From the NCBI RefSeq assembly GCF_003569745.1, contig NZ_AP018498.1:310001-374000 (forward strand): a DNA stretch of 64,000 nucleotides. Direction: 5' to 3'. Every line of letters begins with the position of its first letter. The first letter of the stretch is position 1. Below, piece by piece: positions 33,603 through 41,587 of this stretch. The notes under the pieces are model-generated. The model saw only the letters and a program-made list of their open reading frames with translations. It did not search any database and had not been told where the DNA came from. The stretch is from Altererythrobacter sp. B11. Its GTDB lineage: Bacteria > Pseudomonadota > Alphaproteobacteria > Sphingomonadales > Sphingomonadaceae. The position numbers were made by a program, and so were the translations under genes.

Positions 33603-35309
33603 ATGATGCCACGGCCAGTCCGACTGTTCCTGCTGGGCCTTTGCGCCCTGCTGCTCGGCGCCGTGCCCGCTGCTGCCGCGACCGCGGCCGTAGCACCGAT
33701 CTGCCACGCCTATTCCGGGCGTGACATTACCGCCGAAAGCGCCGGCACGCTGGACTGGACCTGCACGGACGACCACTGGCGCGATGGACAGCCGATCACC
33801 TGGCTGCGCTTCTCCGGATGGAACGACAGGGCCCCGCCCCGCGCTTTCAGCAGCCGGATCACCGTGTTCGATTCGGTCACCATCACGGCGGTGAGCGAGG
33901 ACGGCACGCTGCGCAAGCGGCGCTATCTGATGGACGAGGCACGGCCGATCGTCGCGGGCGCCGTGTTCACGCTGCCCCTGCCCACCGCGCGCAGCGACAC
34001 CGTTGCCTATCTGGTACGCATCGAGGGGCCGCACAGCGTGACCGTGGCCAGCGAGGCACGGATCGCGGCCGATCCGCAGGCCTATGGCACGCAGCTCGGC
34101 CCCATCATGCTGCTCTCTCTGGTAGCAGGCATGATGCTGATGCCGCTGCTGTTCGATGCCAGCTTCTACATCGCCAACCGCGAACGCTTCGTGCTGTTGC
34201 ACGGTTCAGTGATCGTTTGCATGCTGCTCTACCTCCTGTTCTCCGGCGGGCTGGTAAGCGCCTTCGCCACGATTCCCGTGCAGGTGCTGGCCATAGGCGG
34301 GCCGCTTTCCTGGTGCGTCGGATCAGGCCTTGCCGGATTTTTCATGGCAGCGTTTCTCGAGCCGATGGCCCTGCCCCGGCGACTGCGCCAGGCCCTGGTC
34401 GTCAGCGCCTGGTGGTGCATCGCCGTGCCGGGCTTCTGCTCGCTGCAATTGCCGGCGACCCAGCCCTTCGACAACCAGCTCTATTTTCTCGGCTTCCTGC
34501 CTGTGATTGCGATGTACGGGCTGGTGATCGTCGTGGCACTCCTGCGCGGCAGCCTGCCCGCGCGCTTTCTGCTGATGGCATGGGTGCCGGTGATCCTGAC
34601 CGCAACTGAGCGCCTCCTGCGCGGCATGGGCTTCTATTCCGCGGACAGTTCCGTGGACGACCTGCTGTTCCTGGCGATCGGCGCGGAAGCGGTGATCTTC
34701 ACACTTGGCGTGGTGCATCGCTTCATCGCCCTGCACCGCGAACGCGATCAGGCGATCGGCGAAGCGCGCACGCTGGAGGAACTGTCCGAACGCGATCCGC
34801 TGACCGGGTTGCTCAACCGGCGCGCTCTTTCCGACCGCTTCGCCACCCTGCGGCGCGAGGGCTTCGTCAGTCTGGCCCTGATCGATCTCGACGGGTTCAA
34901 GGGTGTGAACGACCACTACGGCCACCAGATGGGCGACCGCGTGCTGCGCGCCGTGGCCCGCACGCTGGTGGGGGATAGCGAGATCCGCGCCTTTCGATTC
35001 GGGGGCGAGGAATTCCTGCTCCTCCTGCGCGGCCAGGATGCCGCCAAGCGCGCAGAATGGACGCGGCAGGCGATTCCGCTGCGCGTTGCCAAGGAAGTGC
35101 CCGGGCTCGACCGCGTGGTGACCGCAAGCGTGGGAATGCTGGAGATGTCGGCCGACGCCCTGCCGGACGATGCGGATTTCGAAGAGCTATACGTCCGGGC
35201 CGACCAATTGCTCTATGAGGCGAAGTTTAGCGGCCGCAATCGCATCATCTCGGAGAAGCTGCGCGCCGAGCGGCGGCGGCGGGGCGTGCGGCGCAAGGAG
35301 GCCGCCTGA
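33603..35309 (+). CDS. Membrane diguanylate cyclase (GGDEF)
   Basis: A 568-residue protein. A signal peptide (ending AVPAAAAT) leads to a periplasmic beta-rich domain (about 30-165) like the 7TMR-DISM extracellular domain, then about seven membrane segments (165-370), a short coil (RERDQAIGEARTLEELSE) and a GGDEF domain: RDPLTGLLNRRAL, LIDLDGFKGVNDHYGHQMGD and the active site RFGGEEF. The RxxD product-inhibition site expected five residues before GGEEF is absent (DSEI there), so feedback may be missing. It should make c-di-GMP in response to an extracellular cue. There are two adjacent ATGs at 33603 and 33606. Confidence 0.92.
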   Translation: MMPRPVRLFLLGLCALLLGAVPAAAATAAVAPICHAYSGRDITAESAGTLDWTCTDDHWRDGQPITWLRFSGWNDRAPPRAFSSRITVFDSVTITAVSEDGTLRKRRYLMDEARPIVAGAVFTLPLPTARSDTVAYLVRIEGPHSVTVASEARIAADPQAYGTQLGPIMLLSLVAGMMLMPLLFDASFYIANRERFVLLHGSVIVCMLLYLLFSGGLVSAFATIPVQVLAIGGPLSWCVGSGLAGFFMAAFLEPMALPRRLRQALVVSAWWCIAVPGFCSLQLPATQPFDNQLYFLGFLPVIAMYGLVIVVALLRGSLPARFLLMAWVPVILTATERLLRGMGFYSADSSVDDLLFLAIGAEAVIFTLGVVHRFIALHRERDQAIGEARTLEELSERDPLTGLLNRRALSDRFATLRREGFVSLALIDLDGFKGVNDHYGHQMGDRVLRAVARTLVGDSEIRAFRFGGEEFLLLLRGQDAAKRAEWTRQAIPLRVAKEVPGLDRVVTASVGMLEMSADALPDDADFEELYVRADQLLYEAKFSGRNRIISEKLRAERRRRGVRRKEAA

Positions 35310-35310
35310 G

Positions 35311-35715
35311 TCAGGCGCTCCCCGGCAAGAAGGGGCGGGCGACCTCTGGCGGCACGCGCATGATCCGCCCGCTTTCGCGCTCGATCATGGCCCAGGTGGT
35401 TTTCGCGCGGACCAGCTCTTTGCCATCCGCATCGGTGAAGACGAAATAGCGATCGAACCGCGCGCCCTTGGGCGCTTCGCGGATTTCCGTCTGTCCTTCC
35501 ACGCTGCGGCCGAGCGCGATGTTGCCGCGATAGTCGATCTCGTGCCGGGTCACGACCCAGGCATAGCGCCGCTGGTGCTCCGGCTCGGCCAGAGCTTCCC
35601 AATGCGCGGTGGCGAGCCGTTCCATCCACTGGACCCACACCGCATTGTTCACATGGCCGTTCTCGTCGATGTCGCCGGGCCCGGCGGTGAAGGAGAGCGT
35701 GAAGCGGTTGCTCAC
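35311..35715 (-). CDS. Acyl-CoA thioesterase, 4HBT hotdog family
   Basis: A 134-residue hotdog-fold thioesterase (YbgC/4HBT type). The signature is DENGHVNNAVWVQWMERLAT, with HVNN in the place of the family's HVNNA active helix, and RRYAWVVTRHEIDYRGNIALG following. The start is GTG at 35713-35715, which overlaps the stop of the peptidase gene (GTGA); thus they are co-translated. The upstream open frame seen before the GTG overlaps the peptidase gene and is not coding. Its stop TCA and the diguanylate cyclase stop TGA lie within a short palindrome at 35303-35317. Confidence 0.88.
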   Translation of the reverse strand: MSNRFTLSFTAGPGDIDENGHVNNAVWVQWMERLATAHWEALAEPEHQRRYAWVVTRHEIDYRGNIALGRSVEGQTEIREAPKGARFDRYFVFTDADGKELVRAKTTWAMIERESGRIMRVPPEVARPFLPGSA

Positions 35716-37808
35716 CGCTCCACGCCAAGCTGCCACAGGATGAAGGCGAATTCCTCCGCCGTCTCGTGCAGGCTCTGGAAGCGACCGGACTTGCCGCCAT
35801 GGCCCGCGCCCATATTGGTCTTGAGCAGCAGCTCGTTCCGATCCGTCTTCAATTCGCGCAGCTTGGCGACCCATTTCGCCGGCTCCCAATAGGTCACGCG
35901 CGGATCGTTAAGGCCTGCTGTCACCAGCATCGGCGGATAGTCCTGCGCCCGCACATTGTCATAGGGGCTGTAGGAGCGGATCAGTTCGAACGCCTCCCGG
36001 TCCTCGATCGGATTGCCCCATTCGGGCCATTCGCCCGGCGTCAGCGGCAGTGTCGCATCAAGCATGGTGGCGAGCACATCCACGAAGGGCACATGCGCCA
36101 CCACGGCGCCGAACAGGTGCGGATCGGAATTGACCACCGCACCCATCAACTCGCCCCCCGCCGAGCCCCCGGCGATGGCGATCCGGCCGGGAACGGTCAG
36201 GCCCCGATCCACCAGCCCCTTCGCCACATCGACGAAATCGTTGAAGGCATTGGTTCGCTGGGCCAGCTTGCCCGCCTTGTACCAGGCGCGGCCCAGATCA
36301 TCGCCGCCGCGGATATGCGCGATGGCATAGACGAAACCGCGATCGACCAGGCTCAAACGCGTGGTTGAAAACCCCGGCGGAATGGCAATGCCGTAAGCGC
36401 CATAACCATAAAGGTACAGCGGCCCCGGAGAGACACGGTCTTTCCGGTACATGATGCTCACCGGAATCGCCGTACCGTCGCGCGCGGCAATCTCGAGCCT
36501 TTCCGTGACATAGAGGCCCTGATCATATCCCGACGGAATTTCCTGCACCTTCAGCAGTTCGAGCGAGCGCGCATCGACATCGTAGTCATAGGTGCTGGCC
36601 GGGCTGACCATACTTTCATAGGACAGGCGCAGCGTATGGGTATCCCATTCGGGATTGCTGCCGAGGCCCGCGGTGTAGCTTTCTTCCGGGAACAGGATCG
36701 GCTCGATCCGCGTGGGATCGTCGTAATAGCGGATTTCGATGCGATCGAGCCCGCCCAGCCGACCTTCCACCACGTAGAAATCACGGAACAGCTCGAAGCC
36801 GGTGAGATAGAAGGCGTCCGTGCCTTCGATCAGCGTAGTCCAGTTTGCCGGATCGGCCAGCGGCGCAGTGGCGAGGCGGAAGTTCTCATGCGTATCGTTG
36901 GCGTGGATGAACAGCGTGCCCTCCCGCTCGTCCACGTCATATTCCACGCCCTTCTCCCGGGCGCGCACGAGCAGCGGCTGCGCCAGCGGATCGGCAGCGG
37001 GCACCAGCCAGGCTTCGCTAGTCTCGTGGTCCCCTGTGCCGATGACGACCCAGTTCTCGTTCGCGGAAAGGGAGGCGGAGACGCGGAAGCCCTCGTCATC
37101 CTCGTGGAACAGCTCCACATCCTTGCGCGCGGGCTGGCCCAGCCAATGGAGCCGCGCATTGTCCGTCCGCCATTGCTCGTTGGCGAGCGAGTAAATGAGC
37201 CCTTGATCCTCCGCCACCCAGACGAGCGAGGACAGCGTGCCCTTGATCGTGTCCTTCAGCAGCTTGCCGGTGGTGAGATCCTTGATCTTCACCGTGTAGC
37301 GTTCGGACCCGTTGTCATCGACGGAATAGGCCAGCAGCTTGCCATTGCGGCTGATGGAGATCGCACCCAGGCGGAAATACTCCTTGCCCTTCGCCAGCGC
37401 CGTCTCGTCGAGGATCAGTTCGTCCGCGCTCCCGTCGGCCGCAGCATCCACGGCGCGGCGCCACCATTTCTTGTATTCGGCGCCTTCCTCGAACTCGATC
37501 CAGTAAAGCCAGCCGCCATCCTTGTAGGGCACGGATTTGTCCGCTTCCTTGATCCGGGCCCGCATCTCGGTGAACAGCGCGTCCACCCGGTCCTTGTGCG
37601 GCGCCATGCGCGCTTCGAACCACGCATTCTCCGATTCCAGATGCGTCAGGATCGCCTTGTCGCTCACCTTCGGATAGCCGGGATCGCGCAGCCAGGCGTA
37701 ATCGTCTGACACCGTAATGCCGTGATGGGTGACGCTGGAAGGATGCTTCTTCGCGACGGGCGGGAGCGCGGATTGCGACGCTGTGGTGGTATCGGCCATG
37801 CGCTGCAT
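35712..37808 (-). CDS. ptrB: S9A peptidase, oligopeptidase B-like
   Basis: A cytosolic serine peptidase of up to 698 residues with an N-terminal beta-propeller and a C-terminal alpha/beta-hydrolase. The propeller half includes AWLRDPGYPKVSDKAILTHL. The catalytic part has YLYGYGAYGIAIPPGFS, AHIRGGDDLGRAWYKAGKL, the Ser in AGGSAGGELMGAVVN, the Asp region GLNDPRVTYWEPAKW and the His in MGAGHGGKSGR; all three are intact. This is the oligopeptidase B (basic-residue specific) branch. It has no signal peptide. The start is ATG 37808, or 37799 (MADTTT); no good ribosome site exists for either. Only 27 bp separate it from the divergent M24 peptidase. Confidence 0.92.
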   Translation of the reverse strand: MQRMADTTTASQSALPPVAKKHPSSVTHHGITVSDDYAWLRDPGYPKVSDKAILTHLESENAWFEARMAPHKDRVDALFTEMRARIKEADKSVPYKDGGWLYWIEFEEGAEYKKWWRRAVDAAADGSADELILDETALAKGKEYFRLGAISISRNGKLLAYSVDDNGSERYTVKIKDLTTGKLLKDTIKGTLSSLVWVAEDQGLIYSLANEQWRTDNARLHWLGQPARKDVELFHEDDEGFRVSASLSANENWVVIGTGDHETSEAWLVPAADPLAQPLLVRAREKGVEYDVDEREGTLFIHANDTHENFRLATAPLADPANWTTLIEGTDAFYLTGFELFRDFYVVEGRLGGLDRIEIRYYDDPTRIEPILFPEESYTAGLGSNPEWDTHTLRLSYESMVSPASTYDYDVDARSLELLKVQEIPSGYDQGLYVTERLEIAARDGTAIPVSIMYRKDRVSPGPLYLYGYGAYGIAIPPGFSTTRLSLVDRGFVYAIAHIRGGDDLGRAWYKAGKLAQRTNAFNDFVDVAKGLVDRGLTVPGRIAIAGGSAGGELMGAVVNSDPHLFGAVVAHVPFVDVLATMLDATLPLTPGEWPEWGNPIEDREAFELIRSYSPYDNVRAQDYPPMLVTAGLNDPRVTYWEPAKWVAKLRELKTDRNELLLKTNMGAGHGGKSGRFQSLHETAEEFAFILWQLGVER

Positions 37809-37835
37809 CTATGTAAGCGCTGAAAGGACCGCAAC

Positions 37836-39641
37836 ATGCTGATGCAAACCCATGAAGCCCGGCTGGATGCCCTGCGCAAGGAACTGGCGCGCCGCGGGCT
37901 GGACGGCTTCGTCGTGCCGATCTCCGACGAGCACGTTTCGGAATATGTCGGCGCCTATGCTCAGCGCATGGCCTGGCTGAGCGGCTTCGGCGGATCGGCC
38001 GGCACGGTCGCGGTGCTGAAGGACAGGGCGGCGATCTTCGTGGATGGCCGCTACACCATCCAGGTGCGCGAGCAGGTGGACGGGCGGCTGTTCGAATATA
38101 AGTCGGTGCCGCAGGATTCGATCGGCGGCTGGCTGGCGGAGAATGCCGGCGAGGGCGCGCGGATCGGCTATGACCCCTGGCTGCACACTTCGGGCTGGGT
38201 GCGCACCGTGAGTGCGGCGCTGGAAGCCGAAGGCGCGACGCTGGTGCCGGTGGACAGCAATCCCGTGGACGCGGTGTGGGACGATCAGCCCGCTCCGTCC
38301 GCCGCCGCGGCCTTCGTGCAGGAAGACAGGCTGACCGGGCGCTCCAGTGCGGAAAAGCGCGCCGAGCTGGCCGAGTGGCTGAAGGCTGGGAAGCTCGACG
38401 CGGCGGTGGTTTCCGCCCTCGATTCCATCGCCTGGCTGCTCAACATCCGCGGCAGCGACGTCGACCGGACGCCGGTGGCGCTCTCCTTCGTGATAGCCCA
38501 TGCCGATGGCACGGCCGAGCTGTTCATTGCGCCGGAGAAGGTCACGCCGGAACTGGTCCAGCATCTGGGCAATGCCGTGCGCATCCGCCCGCGCCTGGAG
38601 TTTGAGGCGGCGCTGGCGCAGCTGGGCGGGAAGCGCGTCGCCGTGGACCCGAATTTCGGCGTGGCGGCGATTTTCCAGGCGCTGGAAGCAGCCGGTGCGC
38701 ATCCGGTGGCGCGGCAGGATCCGACCATTCTCGCCAAGGCAGTAAAGAACCCGGTGGAGCAGCAGGGCCAGCGCGATTCGCAGGCGCGCGACGGCGCGGC
38801 GGTGGCGCGCTTCCTGCGCTGGCTGGAGGAAACGGCACCGCAGGGTGGCGAGACCGAGCTTTCCGCCGCCGCACGCCTGCGGGCGTTCCGCGAAGAGACG
38901 GGGCTGCTCAGGGATCTCTCGTTCGACACGATCTCCGCCGCCGGCCCCCATGCCGCGATTCCCCATTATCGCGTGGACGAGGAGAGCAATCTGCCGATTG
39001 CGCCCGGCAGCATCTATCTGGTCGATTCGGGCGGCCAGTATCCTGACGGCACGACCGACATCACCCGCACGGTGTGGGTCGGCCCGGGCCAACCCTCCGC
39101 CGAGCAGAAGGACCGCTTCACCCGCGTGCTGAAGGGCCATATCGCGCTGGCCCTGCAGACCTTCCCACAGGGCACCAGCGGCGCCCAGCTGGACACGCTG
39201 GCCCGGCAGTTCCTGTGGCAGGCGGGCGTGGATTATGCCCATGGCACCGGGCACGGCGTGGGCAGCTTCCTGGCCGTGCACGAAGGCCCCCAGCGCATCG
39301 CCAAGCCGCGCGGCGGGCAGGCGGGCACCGATCAGGAGCTGATGGCGGGCATGATCCTGTCCAACGAGCCCGGCTATTACAAGCAGGGCGAATACGGCAT
39401 CCGGATCGAGAACCTTGTGCTGGTGGAATCGCGCAAGATCGCCGGGCAGGAGGGCGAATGGCTGGGCTTCGAGACGCTAACCCTCGTCCCGATCGATGCG
39501 ACGCTCGTGGACCGCAGCCTGCTGAGCGAGGCGGAAATCGCCTGGTGGAACGCCTACCACGCGCGCGTGCTGGAGGTGCTCGGCCCGCAGCTGCAAGGCG
39601 ACGATTTGGCCTGGGTGGAATCTGCCTGCAAGCCACTGTGA
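37836..39641 (+). CDS. pepP: Xaa-Pro aminopeptidase, M24B
   Basis: A 601-residue three-domain M24B aminopeptidase (about 600 residues, the eukaryote-like long form) cleaving Xaa-Pro N-termini. Two creatinase-like N-domains are followed by the pita-bread domain, where all five metal ligands are seen: Asp397 (VDSGGQY), Asp408 (TTDITRT), His469 (HGTGHGVGSF), Glu511 (NEPGYY) and Glu525 (IRIENLVL). No signal peptide, so cytosolic. The symbol is by family only. It diverges from the oligopeptidase gene, which also degrades peptides, so the two may act in sequence. Confidence 0.93.
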   Translation: MLMQTHEARLDALRKELARRGLDGFVVPISDEHVSEYVGAYAQRMAWLSGFGGSAGTVAVLKDRAAIFVDGRYTIQVREQVDGRLFEYKSVPQDSIGGWLAENAGEGARIGYDPWLHTSGWVRTVSAALEAEGATLVPVDSNPVDAVWDDQPAPSAAAAFVQEDRLTGRSSAEKRAELAEWLKAGKLDAAVVSALDSIAWLLNIRGSDVDRTPVALSFVIAHADGTAELFIAPEKVTPELVQHLGNAVRIRPRLEFEAALAQLGGKRVAVDPNFGVAAIFQALEAAGAHPVARQDPTILAKAVKNPVEQQGQRDSQARDGAAVARFLRWLEETAPQGGETELSAAARLRAFREETGLLRDLSFDTISAAGPHAAIPHYRVDEESNLPIAPGSIYLVDSGGQYPDGTTDITRTVWVGPGQPSAEQKDRFTRVLKGHIALALQTFPQGTSGAQLDTLARQFLWQAGVDYAHGTGHGVGSFLAVHEGPQRIAKPRGGQAGTDQELMAGMILSNEPGYYKQGEYGIRIENLVLVESRKIAGQEGEWLGFETLTLVPIDATLVDRSLLSEAEIAWWNAYHARVLEVLGPQLQGDDLAWVESACKPL

Positions 39642-39669
39642 TACGCCGCCGGGAGGAAGGGGTAAGGGC

Positions 39670-40080
39670 ATGAGTGACGAGGCGCGGCCGCTGGCCGATT
39701 TTCCGATCCACCTGGGTCTTGGCGCCCGGGCCATCCCGCAACCCGCCTTCCCGCGAGACGAGCGGGCCATGCAATGGTACGCGGATTATACGAGCCGCCA
39801 TGCCGCCGACGGGGCCGAGGGCCGGCTGGTTTCCTACTATCGCTTCACGGAAAGCTGGTCTGCGTGGGAAATGCATCCCGCCGGCGACGAAGTGGTGTTC
39901 TGCACCGAAGGGCGCATGGTGCTGGTGCAGCAGGTCGAAGGGACGGAAATCCGCCTTCCGCTCGAGGCGGGGCATTATGCGATCAACCCGTCCGGCGTGT
40001 GGCATACGGCCGACATCGACGGCGAGGCGGCAGCCTTGTTCATCACCGCCGGGGTCGGAACCGAACACCGCTCGCGATAG
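39670..40080 (+). CDS. Cupin-domain protein
   Basis: A 136-residue single cupin. The core reads WEMHPAGDEVVFCTEGRMVLVQQ (cupin motif 1, with H, E and E in metal-ligand-like places), EIRLPLEAGHYAINPSGVWHTADI (motif 2 with the final His). Such proteins bind a metal and may be isomerases, dioxygenases or sensors. GGAGGAAGG lies just before the ATG. It follows the M24 peptidase by 28 bp and may be in the same transcript. No substrate is implied. Confidence 0.85.
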   Translation: MSDEARPLADFPIHLGLGARAIPQPAFPRDERAMQWYADYTSRHAADGAEGRLVSYYRFTESWSAWEMHPAGDEVVFCTEGRMVLVQQVEGTEIRLPLEAGHYAINPSGVWHTADIDGEAAALFITAGVGTEHRSR

Positions 40081-40189
40081 CCGCGCGCGTTGCGGAACGA
40101 TGAACGGCGCCTCCGCCGGGTGACAAATTGCGACACTTTCCCCGCGAACGGGCAAACCGGTGCGACATAGCGCCGGTAGAAAGGGCTTC

Positions 40190-40249
40190 ATGAGTGACGG
40201 AGCGCCGGTTCTCCTCCTACCCCTTCTGCCCGGCGCTCCGTTGCTCTAA
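40190..40249 (+). CDS. Possible 19-residue leader peptide upstream of the EF-hand gene
   Basis: A short frame, MSDGAPVLLLPLLPGAPLL, begins with ATG preceded by AAAGGG at a good distance and ends with TAA 23 bp before the EF-hand gene. It is hydrophobic and made of Leu and Pro repeats. Its whole body lies in a 12-bp inverted repeat (40197-40208 and 40230-40241), so translation through it would unfold the hairpin. That is the layout of a leader peptide or a very small membrane protein. It could equally be a chance frame. Confidence 0.35.
   Translation: MSDGAPVLLLPLLPGAPLL
40197..40241. repeat. Perfect 12-bp inverted repeat in the EF-hand gene leader
   Basis: ACGGAGCGCCGG and CCGGCGCTCCGT are perfect arms 21 bp apart. 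The loop is C/T rich. No U-tract follows, so it is not a simple terminator. It lies 31 bp before the EF-hand start and could sequester or expose ribosome binding downstream. Confidence 0.55.
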
Positions 40250-40272
40250 CAGCCCTTCGGAGAGACAGTATA

Positions 40273-40827
40273 ATGCGCAAGACTATCACCCTTTCACTCG
40301 CCGCGGCGGCCCTGCTCGCCAGCGGCGCGACCTATGCAGCCACGGGCGGCCCAGGCCTCCGCGGACCCGGCAAGGACATCACCCGCGACCAGGTACAGCA
40401 GATGGCCACCAAGGCCTTCGCCCGCATGGACGCGAATGGCGATGGCAAGCTGGATCAGGCCGATCGCACGGAGCGCCAGCAAGCCCGCTTCGATAAGCTG
40501 GATGGCGACGGCAACGGCGCCGTGACCTTCGCGGAATATTCCGCCGCCCAACAGAAAATGCGTGACGCCGTGAGCCAGCGCGGCGGCAAGGATGGCGCTG
40601 ACCGTCCCGATCGCAAGCGTCGCTTCGGCCACCGCGGCGCCGGCATGATGCGCGGGCAGGCTGACGCCAATGGCGACGGCACGATCACCGCAGCGGAATT
40701 CCAGACCGCGGCGCTCACCCGCTTCGACGCGATGGACACGGACCGGAACGGCACCGTGACAAGCCAGGAGCGCCGCGCCGCGTTCCCGCGCAAGGACGGC
40801 ACGGGCCAGCGGACCTCGACCCGCTGA
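40273..40827 (+). CDS. Exported EF-hand calcium-binding protein
   Basis: A 184-residue protein with a signal peptide (MRKTITLSLAAAALLASGAT) and four EF-hand loops: DANGDGKLDQAD, DGDGNGAVTFAE, DANGDGTITAAE and DTDRNGTVTSQE. The first three have the classical D-x-[DN]-x-[DN]-G pattern; all four end in an acid. A basic region (RPDRKRRFGHRG) separates the pairs, and the tail is basic. It should bind Ca2+ in the periplasm. It is 25 bp from an OmpR-type regulator and its sensor kinase and probably in one operon; a similar CpxP/EF-hand accessory arrangement occurs in other proteobacteria. GGAGAGA precedes the ATG. Confidence 0.9.
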   Translation: MRKTITLSLAAAALLASGATYAATGGPGLRGPGKDITRDQVQQMATKAFARMDANGDGKLDQADRTERQQARFDKLDGDGNGAVTFAEYSAAQQKMRDAVSQRGGKDGADRPDRKRRFGHRGAGMMRGQADANGDGTITAAEFQTAALTRFDAMDTDRNGTVTSQERRAAFPRKDGTGQRTSTR

Positions 40828-40852
40828 CAATGGTGCGGCACCGGAGAGACAA

Positions 40853-41587
40853 ATGAGCGAAGCGGTGCCGACTAAGCTGCTGCTGGTCGATGACGAGCCC
40901 AGCCTGCGCGAGCCCCTGGCGGACTATCTGTCCCGCCAGGGGTTCGCCGTTTCGCAAGCGGAAGATGCGGCCAAGGCCCGCGCCCGACTGATCGAAGACA
41001 CGCCCGACCTCGTGCTGCTGGACATCATGATGCCGGGGGAAGACGGGCTTTCGCTGTGCCGCCACCTGACCGAGGCGAAGGACATTCCGGTCATCTTCCT
41101 CACGGCCCGCGGCGAGGCGACCGACCGCATCGTGGGGCTGGAAATCGGCGCCGACGATTACGTGGTGAAGCCGTTCGAACCGCGCGAGCTGGTGGCGCGC
41201 ATCCGCTCCGTGCTTCGCCGCTCGCAACGCGCAGCCCCCACGCCCGAGGAAGATGCCCTCTATTTGTTCGAAAGCTGGAAGCTCGATCCGCTCAAGCGCC
41301 GGCTGACCGACCCGGAAGGTACGGTGGTGCCGATCTCCTCGGCCGAATTCCGCCTGCTTGTCGCCTTCCTCACCCATCCGCGGCAGGTGCTTGATCGCGA
41401 CCGGCTGCTCGACATGGTGCAGGGGCGCGAGGCGCATCTGTTCGATCGCGCGGTGGACAATCAGGTGAGCCGCCTGCGCCGCAAGATTGAGGCGGACAGC
41501 CGCGACCCGCGCCTGATCCAGACCGTATGGGGCGGCGGCTATCGCTTCGCCGCCGATGTGCGCCGGCTCGCGCAGGACCGGAGCTGA
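40853..41587 (+). CDS. OmpR-family response regulator
   Basis: A 244-residue regulator. The receiver domain (about 7-125) has the acidic pair LVDDEP, the phospho-acceptor Asp57 in LVLLDIMMPGEDG, a conserved Thr in FLTARG and the Lys in YVVKPF. The C-terminal winged helix (about 140-240) has RRLTDPEGTVVPISSAEFRLL and DRAVDNQVSRLRRKIEAD. Its stop shares an A with the kinase ATG (TGATG at 41585-41589), so the pair is coupled. GGAGAG precedes the ATG. It likely controls the EF-hand gene and others. Confidence 0.95.
   Translation: MSEAVPTKLLLVDDEPSLREPLADYLSRQGFAVSQAEDAAKARARLIEDTPDLVLLDIMMPGEDGLSLCRHLTEAKDIPVIFLTARGEATDRIVGLEIGADDYVVKPFEPRELVARIRSVLRRSQRAAPTPEEDALYLFESWKLDPLKRRLTDPEGTVVPISSAEFRLLVAFLTHPRQVLDRDRLLDMVQGREAHLFDRAVDNQVSRLRRKIEADSRDPRLIQTVWGGGYRFAADVRRLAQDRS

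Noticed and set aside
32367-34202. Long reverse frame across alanine dehydrogenase and the diguanylate cyclase
   Set aside because: It spans two good opposite-strand genes and their gap; low-complexity His/Arg/Gly-rich product.
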